From Anaerolineae bacterium (GTDB taxonomy: Bacteria > Chloroflexota > Anaerolineae > DUEN01): 64,000 bases of DNA. Of the stretch, positions 1 through 9,700 are shown one piece after another (the first letter of the stretch is position 1; the number at the start of each line of letters is the position of its first letter). The notes beneath the pieces are model-generated. The model searched no databases and was not told the DNA's origin. It saw nothing but the letters and a program-made list of their open reading frames with translations. A program made the translations under genes and the position numbers. The stretch is taken from the NCBI GenBank assembly GCA_025060615.1, contig JANXBS010000007.1:1-64000 (forward strand). Direction: 5' to 3'.

Positions 1-1036
1 GAGTTGAGATCGCCACGCTCCGCTCGGCCAGATCCGGCCTCTTAGCTCCCAGCGCCTGCCCGACAATGGTGGTAGTGGCCACAGCTAAGCCCACCCCTGG
101 CATAAAGGAGAGCGACTCTAAGCTGACTGCCACCTGGTGAGCTGCTAGTGCTGTAGTTCCCAGTACGGAAATAATCCGAGTGAAAATGGCAGAGCCAGCC
201 CGTTGCACCAAATGTTCAGCAGCAGCAGGCATTGCTAGCTGCGTCAACGTGCGCAGCAGAGGCGGATCCCAGCGCAGCACAGCTCGCAGCGGCACTTGAA
301 TCGGCGTGCCACCTAATACCAGTAAAAGCAACGCCAAGGTACTACCTAGCGCGCGAGCTGTCCCCACGGCTATCCCTGCCCCCACTACGCCGTAAGCCGG
401 AAACGGACCGATCCCAAACACCAGCAGATAGGCCCCCACGATATTCCAGGCGTTCATGACGAAGGTGATATACATTGGCGTGCGAGTGTCGCCAGCCCCG
501 CGCATGATGCCATTAGAGACGGTGAGGGGAAAGCCGAACAAGGACGCGCCGACAGCCCACCGTAAATACTGATCGCCAAGTTCTGCCACGGCCGGTGCAG
601 CTCCCATCAGCCGCATGTACCGTTCCGTGTTGGGGAAGAGCAGCGCCACCACAACCAAAGAGCCCAGGTAGCTCAGGAGGATCGCCTGGCCAGCGGCTGC
701 CTGAGCCCGCGCGCGATCGCACGCCCCCCATGCTCGCGCCACGACCGCTGTTGCGCCCACCGCTAGCGCCATGAAGAGGGCATCCGCCACCCAGATGAAA
801 ACCCCAGCCAGGCTGACAGCTGCTAGCGACAGCTCGTCTTGCAGCCAGCCGACGATCAGTGTGTCGGCTACAAAGACCACTGTCATCAGCATATTCTCGA
901 TCACGGCCGGCATCGCCAACCGTATGATTGTGCTGCGCAGCGTCCGCTCAGAGAGCGCCAATCCCTCATTGAAAGGGAGCAGCTCCTGGGCAGCGGCCAT
1001 GCCATCGCTTGTCCGCTTGCATCTCCATTGCAGCAT
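1..1036 (-). CDS. MATE family multidrug/solute efflux transporter (partial, 3' end outside window)
   Basis: The gene runs off the left edge, so only the N-terminal ~345 residues are present. Translation gives a polytopic membrane protein beginning MLQWRCKRTSDGMAAAQELL. It contains MATE-like stretches such as IMRGAGDTRTPMY and, near the window edge, VATTTIVGQALGAKRPDLAE. MATE proteins export cationic drugs or metabolites in exchange for Na+ or H+ across the cytoplasmic membrane. I chose the ATG at 1036 because AAAAGG lies just upstream; the ATG at 1000 has no Shine-Dalgarno site. It lies 57 nt after the UbiA gene on the same strand and may share its transcript. The family is clear; the substrate is unknown. 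Confidence 0.85.
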   Translation of the reverse strand, partial: MLQWRCKRTSDGMAAAQELLPFNEGLALSERTLRSTIIRLAMPAVIENMLMTVVFVADTLIVGWLQDELSLAAVSLAGVFIWVADALFMALAVGATAVVARAWGACDRARAQAAAGQAILLSYLGSLVVVALLFPNTERYMRLMGAAPAVAELGDQYLRWAVGASLFGFPLTVSNGIMRGAGDTRTPMYITFVMNAWNIVGAYLLVFGIGPFPAYGVVGAGIAVGTARALGSTLALLLLVLGGTPIQVPLRAVLRWDPPLLRTLTQLAMPAAAEHLVQRAGSAIFTRIISVLGTTALAAHQVAVSLESLSFMPGVGLAVATTTIVGQALGAKRPDLAERSVAIST

Positions 1037-1093
1037 CGCGCGCCTTTTCACCGCTCCATCCCAGAGCCTTCATGGACGAACGTGATCTCTCTG

Positions 1094-1972
1094 CTACGCC
1101 ATCAACAAGGCCAAGAGTCCGAGCGCGTAGCCCACCTTGCTGATCCGCAGCCCCACGCGAGCGTTCGCCGGTGTGGGGGCTCGCCCGACCACCAGGGCGC
1201 TATATGCCAATCCCACATCTATCACCAGCACCATCGTCAGATAAGGGATGGAAAGCCCGGCTCCTCGGCGAACCGTCAACCCTCCATACAAGGGAGCCAG
1301 CGACAGGACAGCGAAACACATCACCACCCCGGCGAAAAGCTGGCCCGCACACCGCACTCCCCACTCCGTGGCCACCGTGCGCACGCCAGCCCTGCGATCC
1401 CCCACCACATCTTCGATCGTCTTCAAAATCTCTCGAGCCAGGATAAAGAGCGAGACCAGGACGCCCGGCCACACAAGTGCCCAGGGCTCTCCTACCGTGT
1501 AACTGCCCACTCCCAACGCCATCCCCGAGAGGATGGCGACGAGCGCGTTGCCAAGCAACACGGTGCTCTTCAAACACACGTTATACAGGACGAGGAGGAG
1601 CAAAGCGAGGATCGCCGCCGACACGGCTAGCCCGTCTATGGCGCTGGCCAACCCTATGGCCAGCCCTGCCAGTACGGCAGCTGCGAGGCGAGCTGAAGAT
1701 GGCCTCACTCGGCCCGAAGGGAGCGGCCGATCCGGCTTGTTCACCCGATCGGCCTCCACGTCGTGCAAATCATTGGTGACATAACCGAAGGAAGTGATCG
1801 CCCACATGGCGCCGGCGGCGATCCACGTCGCCCGAGGCCAGGGCCAACCGCTGGCCAGATAGGCGCCTAGCAAGACAAGTCCCGTCGCTGGCAGGCTGTT
1901 GGTCGGCCGCAACAATCGAAGCCAGGCCCAGAGAGATCCGTGCAGATCCTTCCGCCAGAGAGCAAAAGCCAC
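1094..1972 (-). CDS. UbiA family prenyltransferase
   Basis: A 292-residue integral membrane protein of the UbiA superfamily, which transfers polyprenyl groups from a diphosphate donor to an aromatic or glycerol-phosphate acceptor. The first Asp-rich motif is NDLHDVEADRVNKPDRP at residues 67-83 (N67, D68, D71, D75) and the second is EDVVGDRRAG near residue 187 (D188, D192). These bind Mg-diphosphate. About eight hydrophobic helices follow the usual pattern. The NKPDRPLPSG signature resembles geranylgeranylglyceryl-phosphate and chlorophyll/haem-type members, so the acceptor cannot be fixed from sequence. The start is a GTG with a weak AGGA upstream. A lipid kinase lies immediately upstream, which makes a membrane-lipid role plausible, though inferred. 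Confidence 0.85.
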   Translation of the reverse strand: MAFALWRKDLHGSLWAWLRLLRPTNSLPATGLVLLGAYLASGWPWPRATWIAAGAMWAITSFGYVTNDLHDVEADRVNKPDRPLPSGRVRPSSARLAAAVLAGLAIGLASAIDGLAVSAAILALLLLVLYNVCLKSTVLLGNALVAILSGMALGVGSYTVGEPWALVWPGVLVSLFILAREILKTIEDVVGDRRAGVRTVATEWGVRCAGQLFAGVVMCFAVLSLAPLYGGLTVRRGAGLSIPYLTMVLVIDVGLAYSALVVGRAPTPANARVGLRISKVGYALGLLALLMA

Positions 1973-2023
1973 AGTGGTCCTGTAGATCGCTCAGGATGAT
2001 ACGATGATGAACTCATGAGGAAT

Positions 2024-2953
2024 TCAGGCCAACACCTGCAATCGCTGCCGCCATATATGCACGTCCAGCCGATGAGCTAAGACGCGAAAGACCTCGCCGT
2101 CCACGTGCACGGGCAACCCCTCCTTTGTCTCAATCAAGATGTGGTCCGCGCGCAGCATTCGAATTGGCGGTTGTCCCTCATGGGTGCCGCGCATGAAATA
2201 GGGGATCAACCGCAGGATGCCCAACCGGCTCACCCGGCTTGCCACACATAGGTCCAGTACCCCGTCGTCCACCCGGGCCTTAGGCGCCATCAAGAAGCCT
2301 CCACCAGTACGGGGACCATTGGCGATGGAGGCCATCAGGATCGGCATGTGCAATCTCTCACCCCCCACGGTGATCATCGTCAAAGGCGCGCGATGGTACC
2401 GAAAGAGAGTTCGGATCAACGCGACAAAGTACAGTAGAAAACCTCGTATCCGTTTGAGCTTACGCGCCTCGATGTTCACCGCGGCATCGAATCCCGACCC
2501 CAAGTTGTTACAGAAGTAGAGCTCGACCGGCCGGTCATCCGCTACGTGCGCCACATCCACCAGCCTCGGCTGGCCAGCCACGATGCGCTCACAGGCGTAG
2601 GCGATATCGTGGGCCCGCAGCCCCAACGCAAAAGCGAAGTCATTGCCAGACCCGATAGGGATCACTCCCAACGTGCCGGCCGGGTCACCGTTCTGCCAGC
2701 GGCCATTCGCTTGGGCAGCTGCAATGAGACCATTGGCCACTTCATTTACTGTGCCATCGCCGCCCACCGCGATCACACAATCGAATCCAGCTGACACCGC
2801 TTCCCGTGCTATCTGGACCGCATGTCCTGGCCCCTTCGTGACGCACAGCTCGTGATCGATGCCATGGCGGCGTAGCTCTGATTTCACCTTTGGCATCAGC
2901 CGCGCTCCCTGTCCGCGCCCTGTGATCGGATTCAGAATGACTTTCGCCCTCAT
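2024..2953 (-). CDS. Diacylglycerol kinase family lipid kinase (YegS/DgkB-like)
   Basis: A 309-residue soluble or peripheral lipid kinase with the DAGK catalytic domain. It starts MRAKVILNPITGRGQG, a nucleotide-binding loop, followed by the hallmark GGDGTVNE at residues 64-71 and IPIGSGNDFA near 96-105. The C-terminal beta-sandwich ends in VHVDGEVF, typical of YegS/DgkB/BmrU proteins. These phosphorylate diacylglycerol or related lipids using ATP. The ATG at 2953 is preceded by AGAGGAG and overlaps the TGA of the upstream gene as ATGA, so translational coupling is likely. An earlier in-frame start at 2995 would add 14 non-conserved residues and is rejected. Length matches the family. Confidence 0.9.
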   Translation of the reverse strand: MRAKVILNPITGRGQGARLMPKVKSELRRHGIDHELCVTKGPGHAVQIAREAVSAGFDCVIAVGGDGTVNEVANGLIAAAQANGRWQNGDPAGTLGVIPIGSGNDFAFALGLRAHDIAYACERIVAGQPRLVDVAHVADDRPVELYFCNNLGSGFDAAVNIEARKLKRIRGFLLYFVALIRTLFRYHRAPLTMITVGGERLHMPILMASIANGPRTGGGFLMAPKARVDDGVLDLCVASRVSRLGILRLIPYFMRGTHEGQPPIRMLRADHILIETKEGLPVHVDGEVFRVLAHRLDVHIWRQRLQVLA

Positions 2954-3726
2954 GCTCCTCTTTCCACATCTGAAGATATCTGACCACCATAACACCGCAG
3001 CCCATGAGGAGTAGCGATCCCATCCGTCTGACTGATCTCGTCCTGAGCGCGCAACGCAGCATCATGAGCGATGTCAATCCACACTCGTCGGCGATCCTCC
3101 TCGCTGGCGAAGGATAGATATATTCGCTCTAGTCCCCTTTGAGCCCGGTATATCACGCGTAGAGCGGGGCGCAAGGCGCCATGGAATATCAGGGCGCCAG
3201 GTTCCAGAGAGATCACCTGCTGAGGTGAGAAGAAGATATACCACATCCCCAGCTCATGTTCAGGCCACTGTCCAATCCATAGGAACCGCGAGCGCGGCAC
3301 CAGTGCCATGACAGCATGCTCACGGGTGGCAAACGTGCGAAAGTAGGCTTGGAGCTCTGCGAAGAACTGGCTGCGCCCCTCCACCTCGAACAGCCCAGTG
3401 GCCCGTACCTCCACCTTGTCTTGCGGTTGTAGCTTGGTCTGGTCACTGGAGGGCAGGGGCGCTAGCGATCTATCAGCTATGAATTCGACATAAGCATTTC
3501 GGCCGGCCCAGATGTTTATGGCGAGATGGCCAATTAGCAAGGTCCCGGCTGCCAGCGCGATAAGCCATCCCCCGGGCCTCTCCGTGAGCAAGCTGAGTCC
3601 ACCGATCACGAGCAGCGCGGCTCGCAACCAGCGATCCAACGGCCAGCCATTCCATTGATGTCTATGCAGTTGATAAACCCATCTAAACAGCCGGCCCTTT
3701 CGCATTTTGTCCGCGTTCTTTGGCAA
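2950..3726 (-). CDS. Hypothetical membrane protein with C-terminal soluble domain
   Basis: A 258-residue protein I do not recognise. Residues ~33-72 form two closely spaced hydrophobic segments (LRAALLVIGGLSLL and GWLIALAAGTLLIGHLAINI), preceded by a basic, Trp-rich N-terminus. The remaining ~180 residues look soluble and beta-rich, with no obvious catalytic motif; they read like a PH-like or cytoplasmic sensor fold. Its stop overlaps the start of the lipid kinase (ATGA) and its own start lies inside the 3' end of the EamA transporter (44 nt overlap). The three genes therefore form one transcription unit. A role alongside lipid phosphorylation is only a guess from context. Confidence 0.7.
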   Translation of the reverse strand: MPKNADKMRKGRLFRWVYQLHRHQWNGWPLDRWLRAALLVIGGLSLLTERPGGWLIALAAGTLLIGHLAINIWAGRNAYVEFIADRSLAPLPSSDQTKLQPQDKVEVRATGLFEVEGRSQFFAELQAYFRTFATREHAVMALVPRSRFLWIGQWPEHELGMWYIFFSPQQVISLEPGALIFHGALRPALRVIYRAQRGLERIYLSFASEEDRRRVWIDIAHDAALRAQDEISQTDGIATPHGLRCYGGQISSDVERGA

Positions 3727-4678
3727 TACTTGAAGCTGATGAGGGATTAGAACCGTTGCTCTGGGTCAGTACCAACCCGATCAAAATCACGCCACCACCG
3801 ATGATCTGTAAAACGCCGAAAGGCTCGCGCAGCACCACCCAAGCCAACAGACTGGCTACTACCGGGGTCCCGTTCGAATAGATGGCCGTGCGGGCGTTCC
3901 CCACTCGCTGCACACCGGTAAACCAGATCAAATATGCCAGTGCGATGGAAAACACAGCCGAGTAGATTAGCCCGGCCCAGGCTGCCGGCTCAACGGCCGA
4001 CCAGCGCTGTGACAGCATATCGGGCATCCCTAATAGGGCCAGCGCCGCTGTCCCAGGCACCATGCTGACGGCTGTCAGGCATAGCGGCGAGTAGCGCGTC
4101 AACAGCGGCTTACTCATGACCGTGTAGGTTGCCCAGGTCGCAGCGCTCGCCAGCATCAGTAGATCACCAGTCAAATGCGATGCGCTGAAATGGATCTGTT
4201 GGCCGCTTCCCACGGTGATCAGGAAGATGCCGGCGAAGGAGAGGAAAATCCCAATCCACCGGCGCGGTGTTACCCGCTCGATATGGAACAGGGCGCTGAG
4301 GAGGGCTACAAAGATCGGGACAGTGGCCATTAATAGCGAGGCATTAGCTGCCGTCGTACGGGCCAGCCCTTGAACGAAGAAGACCTGATAAACGCCATGA
4401 CCGATCACCCCTAGAATGGTCACCCGCCAAAGATCTGCGCGGGCGATGTGCACCGGCTGTCCGTGCCATCGTAAAAATCCCAACAGCAAAGTGGTGGCCA
4501 ACAAGAAACGCAGGACATTAAAGGCGAGAGGGGAAAACGTGTGAAACGCGATCTTTAAGACGCTGAAGTTGGCCCCCCACACGAACACCATGCTGATCAG
4601 GAGCAGATCAGTCTGGTGAGCGGCCAAACTCTGTGCCAGCCGGCTGGCTCGATGGCGGCCGACGATTGGTATGCCCAT
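3683..4678 (-). CDS. EamA/DMT family transporter
   Basis: A ~331-residue drug/metabolite transporter with ten predicted membrane helices in two EamA halves. The first opens with LLLISMVFVWGANFSVLKIAF and the second with LLMLASAATWATYTVMSKPLL. The conserved repeats (WGANF, TAANASLL, NGTPVVASLLAW) match the RhaT/YdcZ-like DMT group, which exports amino acids or other small metabolites. The gene is first in a run with the membrane protein and lipid kinase, driven by a TTGCGG-N18-TATAAT promoter 30-60 nt upstream. The start is the GTG-ATG pair at 4681/4678 with no clear Shine-Dalgarno; I chose the ATG. The substrate is unknown. Confidence 0.88.
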   Translation of the reverse strand: MGIPIVGRHRASRLAQSLAAHQTDLLLISMVFVWGANFSVLKIAFHTFSPLAFNVLRFLLATTLLLGFLRWHGQPVHIARADLWRVTILGVIGHGVYQVFFVQGLARTTAANASLLMATVPIFVALLSALFHIERVTPRRWIGIFLSFAGIFLITVGSGQQIHFSASHLTGDLLMLASAATWATYTVMSKPLLTRYSPLCLTAVSMVPGTAALALLGMPDMLSQRWSAVEPAAWAGLIYSAVFSIALAYLIWFTGVQRVGNARTAIYSNGTPVVASLLAWVVLREPFGVLQIIGGGVILIGLVLTQSNGSNPSSASSIAKERGQNAKGPAV

Positions 4679-4707
4679 CACGCGCTCTGTCCGACGGAAA
4701 TCAAGTA

Positions 4708-4737
4708 ATTATACCATCGGATTTCTGTAAACCGCAA
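4708..4737 (-). promoter_or_regulatory. Sigma70-type promoter for the EamA transporter operon
   Basis: Reading the minus strand, TTGCGG (4737-4732) and a perfect TATAAT (4713-4708) are separated by 18 nt. The predicted start of transcription lies about 20 nt before the EamA start codon. It is placed back-to-back with the aldolase promoter at 4750-4778, making this a compact divergent promoter region. Confidence 0.65.
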
Positions 4738-4749
4738 AGCCAACCGGCA

Positions 4750-4778
4750 TTGACACTTCGCCATAGGGTGATTATAAT
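4750..4778 (+). promoter_or_regulatory. Consensus sigma70-type promoter for the aldolase gene
   Basis: TTGACA at 4750-4755 and TATAAT at 4773-4778 with exactly 17 nt between them: both hexamers are perfect matches to the bacterial housekeeping consensus. Transcription should begin near 4785, about 217 nt before the aldolase start codon. Such a strong unadorned promoter suggests high constitutive transcription, with any control acting in the leader. Confidence 0.85.
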
Positions 4779-4784
4779 CCCCCT

Positions 4785-5001
4785 TCGAAGGCAGATTTTA
4801 GATCCTTTGGGAACGGTACGGAGGAGAAAATCCCTAGCAAACTTCCCTCGCTGAGTATGAGTGGAAAGGGTATCCGCTGTTGAAGAGGGTGGATCGAGGA
4901 GGGTATCTTCAACTAAGTCATGTCCCTGGCCGGCGAAAGGTCGGCCAGATTATGGCTTGCCTTAAGATGAGGCAGGCCAGAGTCTAGGAAAGGAGAAGGC
5001 G
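4785..5001 (+). promoter_or_regulatory. Long folded 5' leader of the aldolase mRNA
   Basis: About 217 nt separate the predicted transcription start from the aldolase ATG and hold no convincing coding sequence. Near the 3' end are two adjacent hairpins. One pairs CTGGCCG (4926-4932) with CGGCCAG (4942-4948). The other pairs TGGCTTGCCT (4953-4962) with AGGCAGGCCA (4970-4979), with one G-U. The right arm of the second could also pair with the left arm of the first through GGCC. The Shine-Dalgarno AAAGGAG follows at ~4989. I do not recognise a known riboswitch class; a regulatory leader is inferred from length and pairing only. Confidence 0.4.
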
Positions 5002-6435
5002 ATGATTCATGAGTCGGTATACGAATTGAAAACGTCCTTGAAGAGCATCGTCGCGGTTGCAGACGATGGGAGGCTATCGGTCCTGAGTGAGGAGGCGCTG
5101 CGAAGCCAGGCGATTGATATCCTCGTCCGGGACGCGGTGTTTGGCACGGAGGAGGTGCGCACCTTTGCGCGCTGGCTCATCTGGGAGCTGGGCCAGGCAT
5201 TGGGTGCTCAGCCGGCCTCGATTCATGATCTGTACATGGCCCGCGGCCGAGGCGAGTGCGGCGGCTTCACCGTGCCCGCGATGAACATCCGGGGATTCAC
5301 CTACGACGCCATGCGCGCCGCCTTGCGGGCCGCGCAAAAGACGAATACCGCGGCCATGATCTTTGAGATCGCTCGCTCTGAGATCGGTTACACTGAGCAG
5401 CGGCCGAGCGAATATGCCACCGTGCTCATCGCCGCGGCGATCAAGGAGGGCTATCGCGGGCCGCTCTTTATCCAGGGTGATCATTTCCAGGTCAACGCCA
5501 AGAAATACAAGGCGAATCCTGAGGCCGAAGTGAAGGCGGTGAAGGATCTTGCCCTAGAGGCGCTGGCCGCCGGATTTTATAACATAGACGTGGACACCTC
5601 TACCCTGGTGGATTTGAGCTTTGAAGACCTGGATGCCCAGCAGAGGCTGAATTACCAGCTATCGGCTGAGATGACGCGGTTCATTCGCGAACATGAACCG
5701 AAGGGTGTCACCGTTTCGATCGGTGGCGAGATCGGCGAGGTAGGCGGACATAATTCTACGGAGGAAGAACTGCGCGCTTACATGGATGGCTATCTCCGCA
5801 CGCTGCGAGCGTATGGGGATAGCATGTCCGGCCTGAGCAAGATTAGCGTCCAGACCGGCACTAGCCACGGCGGTATTGTATTGCCCGATGGCTCGATTGC
5901 CCAGGTCGCGTTGGATTTTGACACCTTGGAGCGGCTCTCTCGTGTGGGGCGTGAGGAATATGGGCTAGCGGGCGCTGTGCAACACGGAGCCTCTACGCTG
6001 CCTGAGGAGATGTTTCATCGCTTCCCCGAGACGGAAACCGCCGAGATCCATCTGGCCACCGGCTTCCAGAACATCCTATTTGATCACGAAGCGATGCCGA
6101 CCGAGCTGCGGGACAGGATTTACGCATATCTGGCTGCGCATCACGCGGACGAGCGCAAACCCAACGACACGGATACGCAATTTTACTATCGAACCCGCAA
6201 GCGGGGTTTCGGCCCCTTCAAAGCGGAGTGGTGGGGGTTGCCCGAATCGGTGCGAAAGGCGTTTAGCCAGACTTTGGAAGACAAGTTCGAGTTCTTCTTC
6301 CGGAAGCTGAGCGTGGCCAACACAAGAGATCTGGTGGCCAGATATGTCAAAGCGCCGGAGATCCACAGGCCGATGCCAGGCGCTCCGGCGGCAATGGCTG
6401 CTGAAATGGTCGCCGTCAAGGGGCTGGCCGACTGA
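5002..6435 (+). CDS. Class II (zinc) fructose/tagatose-bisphosphate aldolase-like protein
   Basis: A 477-residue protein of the class II aldolase superfamily, which cleaves or forms ketose bisphosphates with a zinc-bound enediolate. The active-site layout is visible: GDHFQ (H161), the [11 protein letters not shown] block (~242-252), TGTSHGG (H289) and VQHGAST (H328). H161, H289 and H328 are the likely zinc ligands, matching H110/H226/H264 of the E. coli class II enzyme. It is over 100 residues longer than typical FBA, with extra sequence at both ends, including a Trp/Phe-rich tail (~400-440). The start follows AAAGGAGAAGGCG. It sits alone behind a consensus promoter. Central glycolysis/gluconeogenesis is the likely role, but a different ketose or sugar-acid substrate is possible. 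Confidence 0.82.
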   Translation: MIHESVYELKTSLKSIVAVADDGRLSVLSEEALRSQAIDILVRDAVFGTEEVRTFARWLIWELGQALGAQPASIHDLYMARGRGECGGFTVPAMNIRGFTYDAMRAALRAAQKTNTAAMIFEIARSEIGYTEQRPSEYATVLIAAAIKEGYRGPLFIQGDHFQVNAKKYKANPEAEVKAVKDLALEALAAGFYNIDVDTSTLVDLSFEDLDAQQRLNYQLSAEMTRFIREHEPKGVTVSIGGEIGEVGGHNSTEEELRAYMDGYLRTLRAYGDSMSGLSKISVQTGTSHGGIVLPDGSIAQVALDFDTLERLSRVGREEYGLAGAVQHGASTLPEEMFHRFPETETAEIHLATGFQNILFDHEAMPTELRDRIYAYLAAHHADERKPNDTDTQFYYRTRKRGFGPFKAEWWGLPESVRKAFSQTLEDKFEFFFRKLSVANTRDLVARYVKAPEIHRPMPGAPAAMAAEMVAVKGLAD

Positions 6436-6482
6436 AGGCTTCCTAGGTGAAAAAGCTTTTCCGAAGAGCAAGGGTAGGCAGG

Positions 6483-6508
6483 TAGGGGCGCAGCATGCTG
6501 CGCCCCTA
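6483..6508. repeat. 26-nt perfect palindrome (REP-like)
   Basis: TAGGGGCGCAGC joined to ATGCTGCGCCCCTA makes an uninterrupted 26-nt inverted repeat, 47 nt after the aldolase stop. A hairpin of 11-12 GC-rich pairs would form in RNA. It is not followed by a T-tract, so it is not a classical terminator; palindromes of this GGGGCGCAGCATGCTGCG type resemble dispersed REP-like elements. Only one copy is present in this window. Confidence 0.6.
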
Positions 6509-6555
6509 TTGCTTATAATGATTCACAGTTATCTTGGTGAGGCGAAGAGCGATTC

Positions 6556-6615
6556 AGAACTTATCTGGAAACCCTGTCGGGTAGGCGAAGGCGTCGCCTT
6601 CGTCTACCTCAAACG
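6556..6615. repeat. 60-nt dispersed hairpin repeat, copy 1
   Basis: This non-coding segment matches positions 60170-60229 at 43 of 60 bases without gaps (my hand alignment). Its core is a 13-pair hairpin: GGTAGGCGAAGGC (6580-6592) pairs with GCCTTCGTCTACC (6596-6608) across a GTC loop. Most differences between the copies are transitions, and one G-C pair here is A-T in the other copy. It lies between the aldolase and the PA14 lipoprotein gene. Confidence 0.6.
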
Positions 6616-6727
6616 CTTCAGATGTGTGCTGCCTTTTTTTAAGGGAACAATCGGCGCTTGCTGTACGTCATGAAAGCAGAACTGGACCACTTTGGAAACC
6701 GACGCTCAAATCGAAGGCGAGGGGTTT

Positions 6728-9700
6728 ATGCAACGGGTAGACGGACTTAGAGAGTGGATCCGACGATCATGGAGGTTGCCGCCTCGTTGGGGTTTTTTGC
6801 TGGCGCTATTAGGCATGCTGACCACCGTCGCCGGCTGTGTCTCTCTGACGGAGCTCTTCCTACAGGCCAGTGGCATCACGCCGACACCGCTGACGACCCC
6901 CACACCTACGCCGGGCCCCACCATTCAGCTTACGCCCTCGGATGGGGGGCCTGGAACGCGCATCACCGTTTCCGGCCAGGGCTGGCGACCAGCCGACACG
7001 GTCTTCATCCGCTTGGGCGATCCCTCGAACGGCGAAGGCCCGCAGACGGCCTACACGGCCAGCATCGTATCCGATGAAGGTACCTTCACCGCCTCATTTG
7101 TGTTCCCCAGCGAAGCGCGATGGGCCAGCCTGCCGAGCGTGCTGGTGATCGCCTGGTCACCCGCCACCGGCCAAGAGGCCTCGGCCGAGTTCCGGGTCTT
7201 AGCTACAGTGCAGCCATCTACACCAACCCTCACCTCCACGCCCACCTCGACCGTCGGCGCTAACGTCGCCACGGTCACAGCCGAGCTGCTCAACGTGCGT
7301 CGCGGCCCCGGTACGTCCTACCCAGTCATCACGACTGTGGCAAAGGAGGTCAAGGTCACCGTCTTAGGGCAGGATCAGGCGGGCAATTGGCTCCTGGTAC
7401 GCTTGTCCGACGGCACAGAGGGATGGATCTCCCGCGCCTACACTGACTTCCGGGGCACCGCGCCGGTCGTCCATGTCTCACCGCCAACGGCCACGCCCAC
7501 CCGTGCGCCGATCATCCCGCCCACGCCTACGCCGACGCCTATGCCGATTCTTCCTGCCTGGCGCGGCGAGTACTACGGTAACCGCAACCTGGTAGGGGCA
7601 CCTCTGTTGGTGCGTAACGATGTCGAGATCAACTTCAACTGGGGCTTAGGGGCTCCGGCGGCGAATCTGCCTGCCGACAATTTCTCCGTTCGCTGGACGC
7701 GCACTCTCTCGCTTTCCCCGGGCACGTACCGCTTTTACGCCCTCAGCGATGATGGCGTACGGGTTTGGCTCGATGGAGAGCTCATCATTGACCAGTGGCA
7801 TGAGGCGCCTGGCGTCACCTATTCGGCGGAGCGCACCCTCAGCACCGAGATGCACACGCTGCGCGTCGAGTTCTTCGAAGCCCAGGGGACGGCGCTGATC
7901 CGCCTCTGGTGGGAGCGCATCAGCGAGTTTCCCCAGTGGCGCGGCGAATACTTTGCCAACATCAGCCTGGCTGGCAGCCCGGCGCTCATCCGCAATGATG
8001 CCGAAATCCATTTCAACTGGGGGCGAGGCGCGCCAGCTCCTGGCCTGCCTGCCGACGGGTTCTCGATCCGGTGGACACGTGCGCTAGCTTTCGATGAAGG
8101 GACATACCGCTTCCATGCGGTCACCGATGACGGCATCCGCCTGTACGTGGACAACGAGTTAGTAATCAACGAGTGGCGCGACGGGAGCCGGCGCGAGCTC
8201 ATCGCTGAGCGCTGGCTTTCCGCCGGCGTTCATACTCTGCGGGTGGAATACTACGAGCGCACGGGTGAAGCGGTCGCCCAGGTATGGTGGGAAAAGATCG
8301 CTCCATACGCTGACTGGCGAGGCGAGTATTGGCCGAACCGCCGGTTGGATAGCCGACCTACACTGGTGCGCAATGATCGCGCCGTGGACTTCAACTGGGG
8401 GTTAGGAGCGCCGGATGCTAGCCTGCCCGCCGATAACTTCTCAGCTCGTTGGAGCCGCGTGGCTGACTTCGAAGCAGGCACATATCGCTTTCATGTGATC
8501 GTAGACGACGGCGCGCGCCTGTGGGTGGATAATCAACTGCTCGTAGACGAATGGCGGGACGGCGGCGAGCGAGAGCTAACGGCTGATCTGTCTCTATCAC
8601 AGGGGCGACACACTGTGCTTGTGGAGTATTACGAACACACTGGCTACGCGCGCATCCGCGTCTGGTGGGAGAGGATCGGCGCTGCTACATACCCCGACTG
8701 GAAAGGGGAGTACTGGGCGAACCGTGGGCTGCAGGGAAGCCCCATCTTCACGCGCAACGATGCGACCATCGACTTCTACTGGGGCGCGGCCGCTCCAGCG
8801 CCTGGGTTGCCCGCCGACAACTTCTCAGTTCGCTGGAGCCGATGGATCACGTTCTCCGATGGCTTCTATCGCTTCTACGCTCAAGCCGATGATGGCATCC
8901 GCTTCTATGTAGACGGCGCGCTGGCCCTGGACGCCTGGCGCGATAGCGGCGGGGAGGAGGTTCACATAGTGGACCTGTACCTCTCCGGCTCGCACCGGTT
9001 GACCGTGGAGTACTATGAGCGCACCGGGATCGCCTGGGTCGTCTTCGGCTGGGGGAGGATCGAAGCACAGCCCACGCCGACGCCCACCCGCACGCTCACC
9101 CCCTCGCCATCGCCCACCTTCACTCCTACGCCGACGGTCATGCCTACACCCACCAGCACGGCAACAAGGCCGGCACAGCCCACGCCAACGGCTACCAGCA
9201 CCCTCACTCCGTCGCCCACCGTCACTCCGACCGCGACCTTGGCGCCATCCACTCCGACCCAGACGCCTACGCCAACGCCCACCCCAACGCCATCGGAGAC
9301 ACCGGTGCCGCCAACGGCTACACCTACTGACACGCCGGTGCCCCCTACACCGACCGCTACCGAGACGTCGACGCCGATGGACACGCCCACGGTCACGTCA
9401 ACGCCTACCGATACGCCAACACCGCTCATGCCAACGCCGACCGTTACCGAGACGCCGATGCCGACGGATACCCCCACGGCCACGCCGACGCCGACCGCAA
9501 TGCTAACGCCTACCGACACGCCAACGCCGACGGTTACACCTACTGGTGCTCCCACACCCCCATCGCCAACCCTGCAGTTGCTGACGCCCAAGGCGGGGCC
9601 GGGAGATGTGGTGCGGGTGACTGGCGCCTTCTGGCCGGCGAGAATGCGCCTGCGCATCGGCCTGCAGGAGCCGAGAAGGCCTGCGAGCTCGGTGGTAGAC

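Noticed and set aside
839-1630. 263-codon plus-strand open frame
   Set aside because: It is antisense to the MATE and UbiA genes, His/Gln/Arg-rich, and resembles no protein; a GC-rich shadow frame.
9067-9567. Short direct repeats that could suggest a CRISPR or satellite array
   Set aside because: They encode the Thr-Pro stalk in frame; no constant-length repeats with unique spacers.
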